Shown here: positions 12,001-23,654 of the stretch, piece by piece
Layout of the letters: each line of letters starts with the position of its first letter
Numbering within the stretch: position 1 is the first letter of the stretch
DNA from: Escallonia rubra
Lineage: Eukaryota; Streptophyta; Magnoliopsida; Escalloniales; Escalloniaceae
Reading direction: 5' to 3'
DNA length: 64,000 bases
Assembly (NCBI GenBank): GCA_033065855.1
Contig: JAVXUO010003017.1
Span: 62,001-126,000, forward strand
Notes under the pieces: generated by a model
Databases searched by the model: none
Told to the model about the DNA's origin: nothing
Seen by the model: the letters and a program-made list of their open reading frames with translations, nothing else
Program-made: the position numbers and the translations under genes

Positions 12001-12803
12001 TACGGATGTTCCCTTGCAGACACATAGCACACTTAAAACTTTAGGCTCCATTTGATCGGACCATGTGTAATTTCCTTGCTTAGAACTTGTCACTTGTCAT
12101 CTGGTCATTGTTATACTTGATTTGATAGTTGTATTTGATAATTATCAACTTGTCTCACTTGCACCAGGACGAATAGGCCTTAAGCAAAACTTGTTATCGT
12201 ACCGATTTCAGTTGTTCTAGTAACGTGACATACGCGTATACGTTTTGATAAATCAGCCTTGCTAGACTGATTCACTAGACTGATTCACTAGACTGATTCA
12301 GTGTCACTTTGCTTTCTACTTTAGAAATGATCCGAAGTGTTCACAAGGAAGGATCTCAGTGGATGCGAAAGCGGATAGGATTCCAAGCTTCGTCCACCAA
12401 CTATGACTATTAATTGCGAAGACGATGACTTTGAACATCATAGATAAATATGAGCTACAAACTTTGTAGAAGTATAAACTGGGATTTGTTGACATTAACA
12501 TGAATAATGACTGAATTTGATAACTATACTATCATTCATTCCAATCTAAACCATTAATTTCGTATACGTATAATCTAGGATATGTTGACATTGACATGAG
12601 TGATGACTGAGTCAAGGCTCCCAACCGAATAGTCTTTAACTCACTTTTGTGCCATCAGGAACTCACCGTACGAGTGGAAAGAAGTTAATTTCGTAAACCT
12701 CGTTGTCGAACTAAAAATTCTATCGACGTTACTAAATACATATACTTCTCATCCCGTTTTCAGAAATAAAGAGCTGTTAACGACTCTCGAGTTAACAATG
12801 TTA
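9017..12803 (+). repeat. Array unit U2
   Basis: Full unit of 3787 bp, LTR remnant to 9675. Its pseudogene 5' region carries an AAAGAAATCAG plus CACGCGTGGCC variant (about 10910-10950) shared only with U7. A cluster of roughly 18 differences from other units lies at 12452-12562, inside the 100-bp tandem repeat, while both sides are nearly identical to the other units. Confidence 0.93.
10338..10731 (-). pseudogene. GRF zinc-finger pseudogene, copy in U2
   Basis: Same structure and same TGA as the other copies. One extra G near 10666 in exon 1 (also in U5) further disturbs the frame. Exon 2 keeps CEYFRWRDPP and the hydrophobic tail. Confidence 0.68.
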
Positions 12804-15800
12804 TGTATCGGGGGTGATATAAGGATGATCTGTTATTGCGGGAAATGCCAGTACCTTAAGGGTCTAGCTAGTGTTCATATGCATATGTAACCACAGTGTT
12901 CGTGAACATTGCCTTTGTGGCTTTGCTAAGTGATTACCCTGCATTGTCTGTGTCGCTTTGCAAATTTACTCATGTTTAATATACCAATCTGCATTGTTTA
13001 TAAAGTAATCGAAATTGTTCTTATTCATTTCTGATTTGAGAGATTGAGTTAAATCTTTTCCTATATTGCCATTGAAATAAATTCTCTAAATCATTTGTAT
13101 TCCTTTCTGAAATTTTTAGCGACCTTGCTGAGCTCCTGAAAGCTCACCCTTTCTTCTGTTCCCTTCTGCAGGTATTAACCATCTGTAGATTTTTGGATTG
13201 GTTAGAGCCGGATGATGGAGTTGGTTTAGCATTTTTATTATTTTGTTTACTTAATCCCTTGCAAGGGAATCATTGTGTAACTCACTGAATTGAGTACTTT
13301 AATCTAGTCTTTGCGTTTAAGAATAATTAGTTGAGAAATTGAGTTATCGTAAAAGTTCTGATAGAGATATTTATTGGGGTCTTCTTTGCGAATTTGAGAT
13401 GATTAAATAGTTAAGATTGATCAATTAATTAGCTAACGCTCCAAAATTTTTGGGGTGTTACATAGTATGTTATATATTCACGATGGAAGTTGCTGTAATT
13501 TGGGGGTACTTATTCAGTGCCAAAAATTAGTTGAATGCATTTTTTTGGTGTATTTAATAACTTTTAGTACTTAATTGATATGAAATAAATAATCAAGGTA
13601 CTTATTTGGCACACCTGATTTAGAACATGTACTTGTCTGGTACAATATTATTCTTCCATTTTGAATATGCCAATGCTCCACAAAGTATTTTTAGGGACTT
13701 GTTTGGGACAAAGTAGTGTTAAAAGAAGAAGTATGTGATTTCATTTAATAAGTTCAAGCACTAATTTGGTACAAAGTAAGTCGAGGGACACATTTGGAAC
13801 TGAGTATTGTCCAAAGAAGTATGCGGTTTTCTTTAACCAGTTCATGTATTCATTTGGTACGATTTAGTTTTTATCGGTTTTTATTTGGTATGTTTTACTT
13901 TTGATACTTTTGCTTTTCCTCAAGATCTGCCATTGCTATCACATAGCTCAAAACACCAAATCTGAGCATTGTACACATTGATATTTCAAACACACACGTA
14001 AAACACACATTCTTACAGCTAAAATACCATATTTGTCATTAGCTCAACGATTTCTCAATAGGGAAAAATGAATTAGATTTGATGCTCTGTTCTTGTTCTT
14101 CCTAAACAGAGCCAGATCTATAAATTACATCCATTCTTCAACAACATTCCTCCCACTCCCACTCCCACTCAATGTCCGCAACAATATTACAGCCCATGTC
14201 AGTGCAAGTGCGGCCTTCAACCAACAATTCATCCTTCTAGCTCGCTCCAATTCTACGTTGACCAGTGGTGGGTCTCGCCAACGAAAGTACTCACAGTGCT
14301 GGAGCTGTAAAAACAGTAAGAGTTTAGTGAAATGTCTGCAAACTGAAAATCGCAACACTAAGTAAAGGGTTTCAAGCTGATGGAGCTCCAAAATTAGGAT
14401 TTTGCAATACTTACCCCCACTGTTTCCTCAGCTCCAAAGTCGCCTCCCGGGGTTTCTAGCCGTCCACAACGTCACAGATCTTGCCCTTTTCATGTAGTGA
14501 CACAAAGGGGTATTCATGGTCTTCGTGAAAAACTTGCGCTGCTATAGATGGGTGAAACGCGTGTCTTGTCTTGTATTTTTTCAGCAATTGATAGAGGAGA
14601 GAACCCAATTCGGAGGGAATTAAGGCGCGAAAGAGGAGAGAGAAAGCGGGAATTGGTTTTTGGAGGGAAGGAAACTGTGAATTTTCCTTGGGAATGTAAA
14701 AAGGAGTCAGAGAAAAGGGCGGTCCACGTGGCCATGGGACACGCTTTTATGTCCTTTTTTTTTTTAATAATAACAGTCCTACCCCTTTGATTTTTTAACG
14801 GCATCCGTCCTCCGTCAGCGGAGGTACTGATTTGGTATGTTATTTCAAAGGTGGGTTACTTCTTTGGTGCACCTTTAAAATTCGGTACTAAAGTTGTACA
14901 GAATTTAAACTTGAGGGTACAATTTTTGGATTTGCCCTTATTTTTAAAAGATACTTAGAAAATAATAAAAATGTCTTGTGCAGCAGCAACTTGATCTCAT
15001 TATGTTCTCCGCATATTTTTATCAGTGAAATTTACTTTTTTCTTTTTTGCGTACTAAATAAATGTTTTATTTTTTGTTCATCTATATAATTATCAAATTA
15101 GAATTAGTAAATATACACAGCGACATTGTTTATTGATATATCACCAGAAGGTTTAATTTTTTTTTATTATTATAAGAAAGGTTAACCCAAAAGTTAGAGT
15201 GACTCTCTCTGATAAACTAACCATGCAATTATAAAATTGTATAATATTTTTAGCATGCATCTCAATACTGTCAATAAAAACCGTCCCGTGCTTGGCACAT
15301 GCTTCTGAGCTAGTTTTATTAATATGCTGACCGTGTCACGTCCTAACAAGATCATGTGCAAAACACTATTCTCAAATAACTGAACGGTCTGACATTTTGG
15401 AGAGTGTATGTCATCCAACTTCTTTCAAGCAATCTTACTAGGTTTTGAAATATCTAGAGTTATTTGGACCTAATATTTTAAAACAGTTTCAGTTCTATAT
15501 AAAATACCGCTAAGCCTTCCTAATTTAATTACTCTTACTCCTAACCAAATCAAGTATACTAATATAATGAACAAAAGCAGTTTACCTTCGTAGTATTTGC
15601 AATGAACAACTTAACAGAAATGATACCACTCGGAGGTTCAAAGCAATAATTCGAAGATTGAGTACAAGACTGCTTCTCATAAACTTGTTTACTTAAGCTA
15701 AACAAAGATTGTATTAACGTAAACTATGGAGTGTCCTTAATTTGATACATAGCACTAATCTAAACTAAGTGAAAGTTTTTTACGGATGTTCCCTTGCAGA

Positions 15801-16583
15801 CACATAGCACACTTAAAACTTTAGGCTCCATTTGATCGGACCATGTGTAATTTCCTTGCTTAGAACTTGTCACTTGTCATCTGGTCATTGTTATACTTGA
15901 TTTGATAGTTTTATTTGATAATTATCAACTTGTCTCACTTGCACCAGGACGAATAGGCCTTAAGCAAAACTTGCTATCGTACCGATTTCAGTTGTTCTAG
16001 TAACGTGACATACGCGTATACGTTTTGATAAATCAGCCTTGCTAGACTGATTCACTAGACTGATTCGCTAGACTGATTCAGTGTCACTTTGCTTTCTACT
16101 TTAGAAATGATCCGAAGTGTTCACAAGGAAGGATCTCAGTGGACGCGAAAGCGGATAGGATTCCAAGCTTCGTCCACCAACTATGACTATTAATTGCGAA
16201 GACGATGACTTTGAACATCATAGATAAATATGAGCCACACACTTTGTAGAAGTATAATCTGGTATATGTTGACATTAACATGCGTGAAGACTGCCTTTGC
16301 TAACTCGACTATAAGTCATTCCAGTGTGAGCCATGCCCTTCGTAGACGTATAATCTAGGATATGTTGACATTGACATGAGTGATGACTGAGTCAAGGCTC
16401 CCAACCGAATAGGCATTAACTCAACTTTGTGCCAGCAGGAACTCACAGTACGAGTGGAGAGATGTTAAGTTAGTAAACGACGTTGCCGAACTAAAAATTC
16501 TATCGACGTTACTAACTACATATACTCCTCATCCCGTTTTCAGAAATAAAGAGCTGTTAACGACTCTCGAGTTAACAATGTTA
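12804..16583 (+). repeat. Array unit U3
   Basis: Full unit of 3780 bp, LTR remnant to 13462. A dense patch of differences spans about 16281-16540, and the following U4 LTR remnant is also somewhat more diverged than average. Confidence 0.93.
14125..14517 (-). pseudogene. GRF zinc-finger pseudogene, copy in U3
   Basis: Same two exons, intron and shared TGA as the U0 copy. Exon 2 differs by a few bases (for example SRFS to LRFS in the intron-side frame). Not functional as written. Confidence 0.68.
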
Positions 16584-17904
16584 TGTATCGGGGTGATATA
16601 AAGATGGTCTGTTATTGCGGGAGATGCTAGTACCTTAAGGGTCTAGCTAGTGTTCATATGCATATGTAACCTCAGTGTTCGTGAGCATTGTCTTTGTGGC
16701 TTTGCTAAGTGATTACCCTGCAGTGTCTGTGTCGCTTTGCAAATTTACTCATGTTTAATATACCAATCTGCATTGTTTATAATGTAATCGAAATTGTTTT
16801 CATTGATTTCTGATTTGAGAGATTGAGTTAAATCTTTTCCTATATTGCCATTGAAATAAATTCTCTAAATCATTTGTATTCCTTTCTGAAATTTTTAGCG
16901 ACCTTGCTGAGCTCCTGAAAGCTCACCCCTTCTTCTGTTCCCTTCTACAGGTATTAACCATCAATAGATTTTTGGATTGGTTAAAGTCGGATGATGGAGT
17001 TAGTTTAACATTTTAATTATTTTGTTTACTTAATCCCTTGCAAGGGAATCATTGTGTAACTCACTGAATTGAGTACTTTAATCTACTCTTTGCGTTTAAG
17101 AATAATTAGTTGAGAAATTGAGTTATCGTAAAAGTTCTGATAGAGATATTTATTGGGGTCTTCTTTGCGAATTTGAGATGATTAAATAGTGTTAAGATTG
17201 ATCAATTAATTAGCTAACGCTCCAAAATTTTTTGGGGTGTTACATAGTATGTTTTATATTCACGATGGAAGTTGCTGTAATTTGGGGGTACTTATTCAGT
17301 GCCAAAAATTAGTTGAATGCATTTTTTTGGTGTATTTAATAACATTTAGTACTTAATTGATATGAAATAAATAATCAAGGTACTTATTTGGCACACCTGA
17401 TTTAGAACATGTACATGTTTGGTACAATATTACTCTTCCATATTGAATATGCCAATGCTCCACAAAGTATGTTTAGGGACTTGTTTGGGACAAAGTAGTG
17501 TTAAAAGAAGAAGTATGTGGTTTCATTTAACAAGTTCAAGTACTAATTTGGTACAAAGTAAGTCTAGGGACACATTTGGAACTGAATATTGTCCAAAGAA
17601 GTATGCGGTTTTCTTTAACCAGTTCATGTATTCATTTGGTACGATTTAGTTTTTATCGGTTTTTATTTGGTATGTTTTACTTTTGATACTTTTGCTTTTC
17701 CTCAAGATCTGCCATAGCCATCACATAGCTCAAAACACCAAATCTGAGCATTGTACACATTGATATTTCAAACACACATAAAACACATATTCTTACAGCT
17801 AAAATACCATATTTGTCATTAGCTCAACGATTTCTCAACAGGGAAAAATGAATTAGATTTGATGCTCTGTTCTTGTTCTTCCTAAACAGAGCCGGATCTA
17901 TAAA

Positions 17905-18297
17905 TTACATCCATTCTTCAACAACATTCCTCCCACTCCCACTCCCACTCAATGTCCGCAACAATATTACAGCCCATGTCAGTGCAAGTGCGGCCTTCAA
18001 CCAACAATTCATCCTTCTAGCTCGCTCCAATTCTACGTTGACCAGTGGTGGGTCTCGCCAACGAAAGTACTCACAGTGCTGGAGCTGTAAAAACAGTAAG
18101 AGTTTAGTGAAATGTCTGCAAACTGAAAATCGCGACACTAAGTAAAGGGTTTCAAGCTGATGGAGCTCCAAAATTAGGATTTTGCAATACTTACCCCCAC
18201 TGTTTCCTCAGCTCCAAAGTCGCCTCTCGGGGTTTCTAGCCGTCCACAACGTCACAGATCTTGCCCTTTTCATGTAGTGACACAAAGGGGTATTCAT
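17905..18297 (-). pseudogene. GRF zinc-finger pseudogene, copy in U4
   Basis: Same layout and the same in-frame TGA. Exon 2 is intact through the hydrophobic tail. Lies upstream of the LTR insertion and is untouched by it. Confidence 0.68.
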
Positions 18298-19222
18298 GGT
18301 CTTCGTGAAAAACTTGCGCTGCTATAGATGGGTGAAACGCGTGTCTTGTCTTGTATTTTTTCAGCAATTGATAGAGGAGAAAACCCAATTGGGAAGGAAT
18401 TAGGGTGCGAAAGAGGAGAGAGGAAGCAGGAATTGGTTTTTGGAGGAAAGGAAGCTGTGCATTTTCCTTGGGAATGTAAAAAGGAGTCAGAGAAAAGGGC
18501 GGTCCACGTGGCCATGGGACACGCTTTTATGTCCTTTTGTTTTTAATAATAACAGTCCTACCCCTTTGATTTTTTAACGGCATCCGTCCTCCGTCAGCTG
18601 AGGTACTGATTTGGTACGTTATTTCAAAGGTGGGTTACTTCTTTGGTGCACCTTTAAAATTGGGTACAAAAGTTGTACAGAATTTAAGCTTGAGGGTACA
18701 ATTTTTGGATTTGCCCTTATTTTTAAAAGATATTTAGAAAATAATAAAAATGTCTTGTGCAGCAGCAACTTGATCGCAATATGTTCTCCGCATATTTTTA
18801 TCAGTGAAATTTACTTTTTTCTTTTTTGCATACTAAATAAATGTTTATTTTTTGTTCATCTATATAATTTTCAAATTAGAATTAGTAAATATACACAGCG
18901 ACATTGTTTATTGATATATCACCAGAAGGTTTAATTTTTTTTATTATTATTATAAGAAAGTTTAACCCAAAAGTTAGACTGACTATCACTGATGAAATAA
19001 CCAAGAAATTATAAAATTGTATAATATATTTATTATGCATCTCAATACTCTCAATAAAAACCGTCCCGTGCCTGGCACATGCTTCTGAGCTAGTTTTATT
19101 AATATGCTGACCGTGTCACGTCCTAACAAGATCATGTGCAAAACACTATTCTCAAATAACTGAACGGTCTGACATTTTGGAGAGTGTATGTCATCCAACT
19201 TCTTTCAAGCAATCTTACTAGG

Positions 19223-19677
19223 TGTTGCTGCTAAAAATATGCTCCGCGTACATTGCGGAACCCGAGCCCGGACCGATGACCTGCAAGACAGAAAACGAGT
19301 GACCGCCGGGTGGGGTTCCCGGCGGAGAACTCTCCGATGCCTAAGTCAGAGCGCAGCTACATGATAATAACTCTGAAAAAGCATGAATTGTGTAATCTCC
19401 CTGATACCTGGAGGGGTAGACCCCTTTATATAGCTGTAGGAGGAGAGTCCTAATAGGACTGGGCCGTTGACTAATCCAATCAGGATCGTGTTAGGATCCT
19501 CGAGGATCACGTCACAATCTTTAAAGACTCTTTTTAGAATCCTGATAAGATAATCATAAATCTCCCAGTTTGACTAGGATTCGCCGGGTGTTCCCCAATT
19601 ATTGGAAGTTATATTTGAGCTATATCATAAGCCCCCCACTTCCTTAGCTTATTGGAAGTTATATTTGAGCTATATCA
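19223..19677 (-). repeat. 3' LTR of the nested element
   Basis: Starts TGTTGCTGC on the plus strand and ends ATATCA. On the element strand it begins TGATATAGC and ends GCAGCAACA. The U3 edge holds a tandem duplication of about 50 bp that includes a copy of the polypurine tract. Confidence 0.88.
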
Positions 19678-19699
19678 TAAGCCCCCCACTTCCTTAGCT
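19678..19699 (-). other. Polypurine tract of the nested element
   Basis: On the minus strand this reads GGAAGTGGGGGGCTTA directly before the LTR start TGATATAG. That is the expected place and composition for the plus-strand primer of an LTR retrotransposon. A second copy lies inside each LTR, about 50 bp in. Confidence 0.75.
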
Positions 19700-20325
19700 A
19701 AAACGTTTGGCTGAGGAAGTTTATACCTGGTGTCTCGAGACACGCGTCAGATTTGTAAGTGATTCTCATCCACTTGTAGGGGTAACAATATTTCTCTCCT
19801 CCATGTGCTCCGACCTAAGCGGGAGCTTAAGCCTTGGAACTTTGCCCAAGTAGAGTGCTAGAACCCTAGCTCTTGAGAGCCAAGTCTTAGAGTGTCGCCC
19901 GAACAGGCTATTCAGAATCATCTTTCGGAAGACGAATCATGAAATTTCAAGATCCTTTACAGGCTGTGCCCCATGGTAGCCTAACACAAAGCTGTGCATG
20001 CAAGTTGTTGCATGTGCTAAGTGTTTGAATGTCCCCTTGAGGGGTCACCTCTCCTTGGAGGGTGTTCATTTTGTGCAAGTGTGTGTTCTTTGGCTCGAGC
20101 CGACCACATCATGCTTGCGTTTTACTTTGTCGCGAACTCTTATCATCAGCTAAGAGATGGCAAAGAAGCCTCGCACTCACGCTTGGCTGGGTTTTGAATT
20201 GACAAAGAATGGTGGGGGGATGAAGTCCCATAGTCCTTTGCCGTTTCACGGGTTAGAACTGTAGCTAAACCGTTCGGATAGAACTCGAGCTCTATCTTAT
20301 TGCCATTGGGGGTGTTTGTCCCTCG

Positions 20326-21349
20326 AGGGACCACCCTTGAGGTTTGACGGAACTTAAAGTCCTCATCATACGTGCCCTCGGGGGCAGACGGAGCGCAAAG
20401 CTCATGAATATACCCTCGAGAGTTTGACGGAACTTTAGAGTTCTCATCATACGGGCCCTCGGGGGCAGATGGAACCCTCGAGGGTTTGACGGAACTTAGA
20501 AGAGTTCTCATCATACGGGCCCTCGAGGGCGGATGGAGCGCAAAGCTCATGAATATAGCCTCAAGGGTTTGACGGAACTTAGAGTTCTCATCATACGGGC
20601 CCTTGAGGGCGGATGGAGCGCAAAGCTCATGAATATACCCTCGGGGGTTTGACGGAACTTAAGAGCTCTCGTCGTACGCGCCCTCGGGGGCAGATGGAGC
20701 TCGGAGCTCATGAATATACCCTCGGGGGTTTGACGGAACTTAAGAGCTCTCGTCGTACGCGCCCTAGGGGGCGGATGGAGCTCGGAGCTCATGAATATAC
20801 CCTCGGGGGTTTGACGAAACTTAAGAGCTCTCGTCGTACGCGCCCTCAGGGGCGGATGGAGCTCGGAGCTCATGCAGATACCCTCGCGGGTTTGACGGAA
20901 CTTAAGAGCTCTCGTCGTACGCGCCCTCGGGGGCGGATGGAGCTTGGAGCTCATGAATATACCCTCGGGGGTTTGACGGAACTTAAGAGCTCTCGTCGTA
21001 CGCGCCCTCGGGGGCGGATGGAGCTCGGAGCTCATGAATATACCCTCGGGGGTTTGACGGAACTTAAGAGCTCTCGTCGTACGCGCCCTCGGGGGCGGAT
21101 GGAGCTCGGAGCTCATGAATATACCCTCGGGGGTTTGACGGAACTTAAGAGCTCTCGTCGTACGCGCCCTCGGGGGCGGATGGAGCTCGGAGCTCATGCA
21201 GATACCCTCGGGGGTTTGACGGAACTTAAGAGCTCTCGTCGTACGCGCCCTCGGGGGCGGATGGAGCTCGGAGCTCATGCAGATACCCTCGCGGGTTTGA
21301 CGGAACTTAAGAGTTCTCGTCGTACGCGCCCTCGGGGGCGGATGGAGCT
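20326..21349 (-). repeat. 81-bp tandem repeat inside the nested element
   Basis: Twelve to thirteen copies of a GC-rich 81-bp unit. The right two-thirds (about 20640-21349) are nearly identical; the left third is more variable, with some copies differing in length. Since 81 is a multiple of three, the array stays open on both strands: minus strand 21278-20547 with a 27-residue repeat containing SSELHPPPRARTTRALKFRQ, plus strand 20613-21389 with a repeat containing HEYTLGGLTELKSSRRTRPR. Tandem repeats near the 3' end are common in Tat-lineage elements. I do not regard either frame as a proven protein. Confidence 0.85.
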
Positions 21350-21889
21350 CGGAAAAATACGCCCGAGGGTTTCGGTCGAAGCAACGTAATATGGCCGCTA
21401 CTATGAAGCCCCCCTGTCTGAGAAGGCACAGGGCATTAAGCTCGTAATATTGCTGACATCATAAGATATGAAACTCCCTGCCTTTGAGAAGGCGTAGATA
21501 TATAAAGACGTCTTTTCGGCTTATATGTAGGGCCTAATCGCAAGAAGACCAGATGCGTTGGTAGCATGCGCTGGTGTGAACATTTGACCGTTCATAGTCG
21601 GTCACTGTATGACAGGATAGATCACAAGATAATAAGAAATGCCGAGTCGGCAAGATGCTGCAGCAGAAACCCTAGGCATGACTTCCAGTTGCAGGGTGCT
21701 GTGAATTTGTTCTTCGCTTTATGAAGCGGTTTATACGTCACCATTTAATGTTTGTTGGTGCGGTCTAAGCCCTTAATGCTTTTAAAAGGTGTGGCATGTG
21801 TGAAATAAAGGAGACCTCGTGGGTCTAAAATATAAATATGCCTTTTTGTCTGTCCCCTTTCTTTCATTGACAGAAGAGTAGGGAGCTGG

Positions 21890-23180
21890 TGGCCAAGCGA
21901 TGCCGTCGCCGTTTGCTCACGGTGGACGACGCGACGTTGGGAAAGGTCGCCGGCGTGATGACGGCAACGGTGCGGATGCGGATCTGCAGTGCCATCTGCC
22001 GCGTGGCGCCGATCGTTGTAGACGGCGATGTTCCGGCAGCGAGTCGCGGTGGTGATGGCGCTCATCGCAATGGTGGCGATGAAGCCTTTTAGTAATGTTG
22101 TACCAGGTACCGTGGTGCCTCTGCGAGTTTTGCGGTGGCGCTGGTGACCGTCTATGGCGGTCAATCGGCGAGGCGGTGCTAATCCGGTAGCCATTGCTGA
22201 CGGCAACGTCGGAGGCTCTCTCTTTTTTACCGAGTGTCTTTTTTACCGAGTGATGGTCATGATTATGGGCAGATCTAACCACCATCGGAGGAGGAGGTTG
22301 CGGCGCTCCGGCATGGCAGCGACGGCGCAAAATTGCCGGCAATGGCCATGTATGGCGACAAACAGAGATGGCGCTCTTCCAGGGGCAGCGGTAGTGCAGA
22401 TCGGGTGCTCACCGTTATTGGCTTATGCGTGGCGTCTGTGCCCTTGCCGGCGGCAGTGATGATGGCGCCTTTTGATTCCGGCGATTGTACCTTATTTGCG
22501 CTTGTGGTGGCACCAACTATGTCGGCTGGTGTGGCAGTCGCCTGGGGGCGTCGCCACTGCTGATCATGGTAGACGGTGCAATGAGGCCGCGGCGGTGCGG
22601 CACCGGTGTACAGCGGCGGCGATTTCTCTTCTCTTTTTTTTGTTGGTTATTGTTGCAATAGCTTCACGACGGTGGCGATATGTTGTGAAGAGTGACGCGC
22701 TGGCGCCGTGGAGGTTGTGGCGATGCCGATAGCGCCGGCATGGCGGCGCTGGCTCCGTTTGGCAGTGACGGCCGTGTCGTGTCTGCGGTTTTGTTTGGTT
22801 GTTTTTGGTGGTTGAGTTGTATTGTGCAGCTGCTCCGGCAGCTTAGCGGCGGTGGTCGGCGGTTTATGGTGCCCGCGATCCCGTTGGTGATGAGGGACTG
22901 TTTCTCCGTCGGCCATCTCGAGTCTTCTACAAAATCGGTGGCGATGGCGCGATGTCAAGGTGCTTGGCAGTGGTGCCATTGTCGTAGGTTGCCGTGGAAT
23001 GGCTTCTCCATGGTTCTCTTTTCTTTGTTTGGCAGAAACTTGAATATGAAACCTGTGACGATAATTCAATCTGGAAATTTGTGGTGGCGGCGGTGGTTGT
23101 GTCAGTGGTTCCAACACGTTGTCGCCGGCAATTTGGGATAAATTGTTAAATTTTCTTGAGATCAACGGTTAGGCTGGTGG
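21890..23180 (-). mobile_element. GC-rich leader region of the nested element
   Basis: This is the element's 5' internal part, between primer site and tandem repeats. It is rich in GGCGGTGGC-like triplets and much higher in GC than the surrounding array. Several overlapping frames stay open for 80-170 codons on both strands, but their products are His/Arg/Thr-rich low-complexity sequence without a recognisable domain. It may be a captured host fragment or decayed coding DNA; I cannot tell which. The stretch 21350-21889 also holds nothing recognisable. Confidence 0.6.
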
Positions 23181-23201
23181 GTCCCACGGATGGCGCCAAT
23201 C
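23181..23201 (-). other. Primer-binding site of the nested element
   Basis: On the minus strand ATTGGCGCCATCCGTGGG starts right after the LTR end. TTGGCGCC(G/A)TC-type primer sites are typical of plant Tat-lineage Ty3/gypsy elements. This sets the element's direction. Confidence 0.72.
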
Positions 23202-23654
23202 TGTTGCTGCTAAAAATATGCTCCGCGTACTTTGCGGAACCCGAGCCTGGACCGATGACCTGCAAGACAGAAAACGAGTGACCGCCGGGTGGGGTTCCGG
23301 CGGAGAACTCTCCGATGCTTAAGTCAGAGCGCAGCTACATAATAGCAACTCTGAAAAAGCATGAATTGTGTAATCTCCCTGATACCTGGAGGGGTAGACC
23401 CCTTTATATAGCTGTAGGAGGAGAGTCCTAATAGGACTGGGCCGTTGACTAATCCAATCAGGATCGTGTTAGGATCCTCGAGGATCACGTCACAATCTTT
23501 AAAGACTCTTTTTAGAATCCTGATAAGATAATCATAAATCTCCCAGTTTGACTAGGATTCGCCGGGTGTTCCCAATTATTGGAAGTTATATTTGAGCTAT
23601 ATCATAAGCCCCCCACTTCCTTAGCTTATTGGAAGTTATATTTGAGCTATATCA
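23202..23654 (-). repeat. 5' LTR of the nested element
   Basis: 453 bp, matching 19223-19677 almost base for base. Differences cluster in the first 160 bp. It has the same internal duplication of the polypurine tract and LTR edge, and is followed by the duplicated target CTAGG at 23655-23659. Confidence 0.88.

Larger units (their letters stand above)
19223..23654 (-). mobile_element. Non-autonomous LTR retrotransposon nested in U4
   Basis: Two LTRs of 455 and 453 bp flank 3.5 kb of internal DNA, and CTAGG is duplicated at 19218-19222 and 23655-23659. The primer site lies beside the right LTR and the polypurine tract beside the left LTR, so the element reads on the minus strand. The primer site ATTGGCGCCATCCGTGGG resembles that of Tat-lineage Ty3/gypsy elements. 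No gag, protease, reverse transcriptase or integrase motif is visible, so it would need proteins in trans. The LTRs differ by about 5-8 substitutions and a few small indels by eye, which means a fairly recent insertion that postdates the array unit. Confidence 0.88.

Noticed and set aside
20326-21349. CRISPR-like array
   Set aside because: Contiguous tandem repeats without unique spacers, in a plant retroelement.
20613-21389. 258- and 243-codon frames in the 81-bp array as real proteins
   Set aside because: Any tandem repeat whose period is a multiple of three tends to stay open. Both strands are open and no domain is seen.
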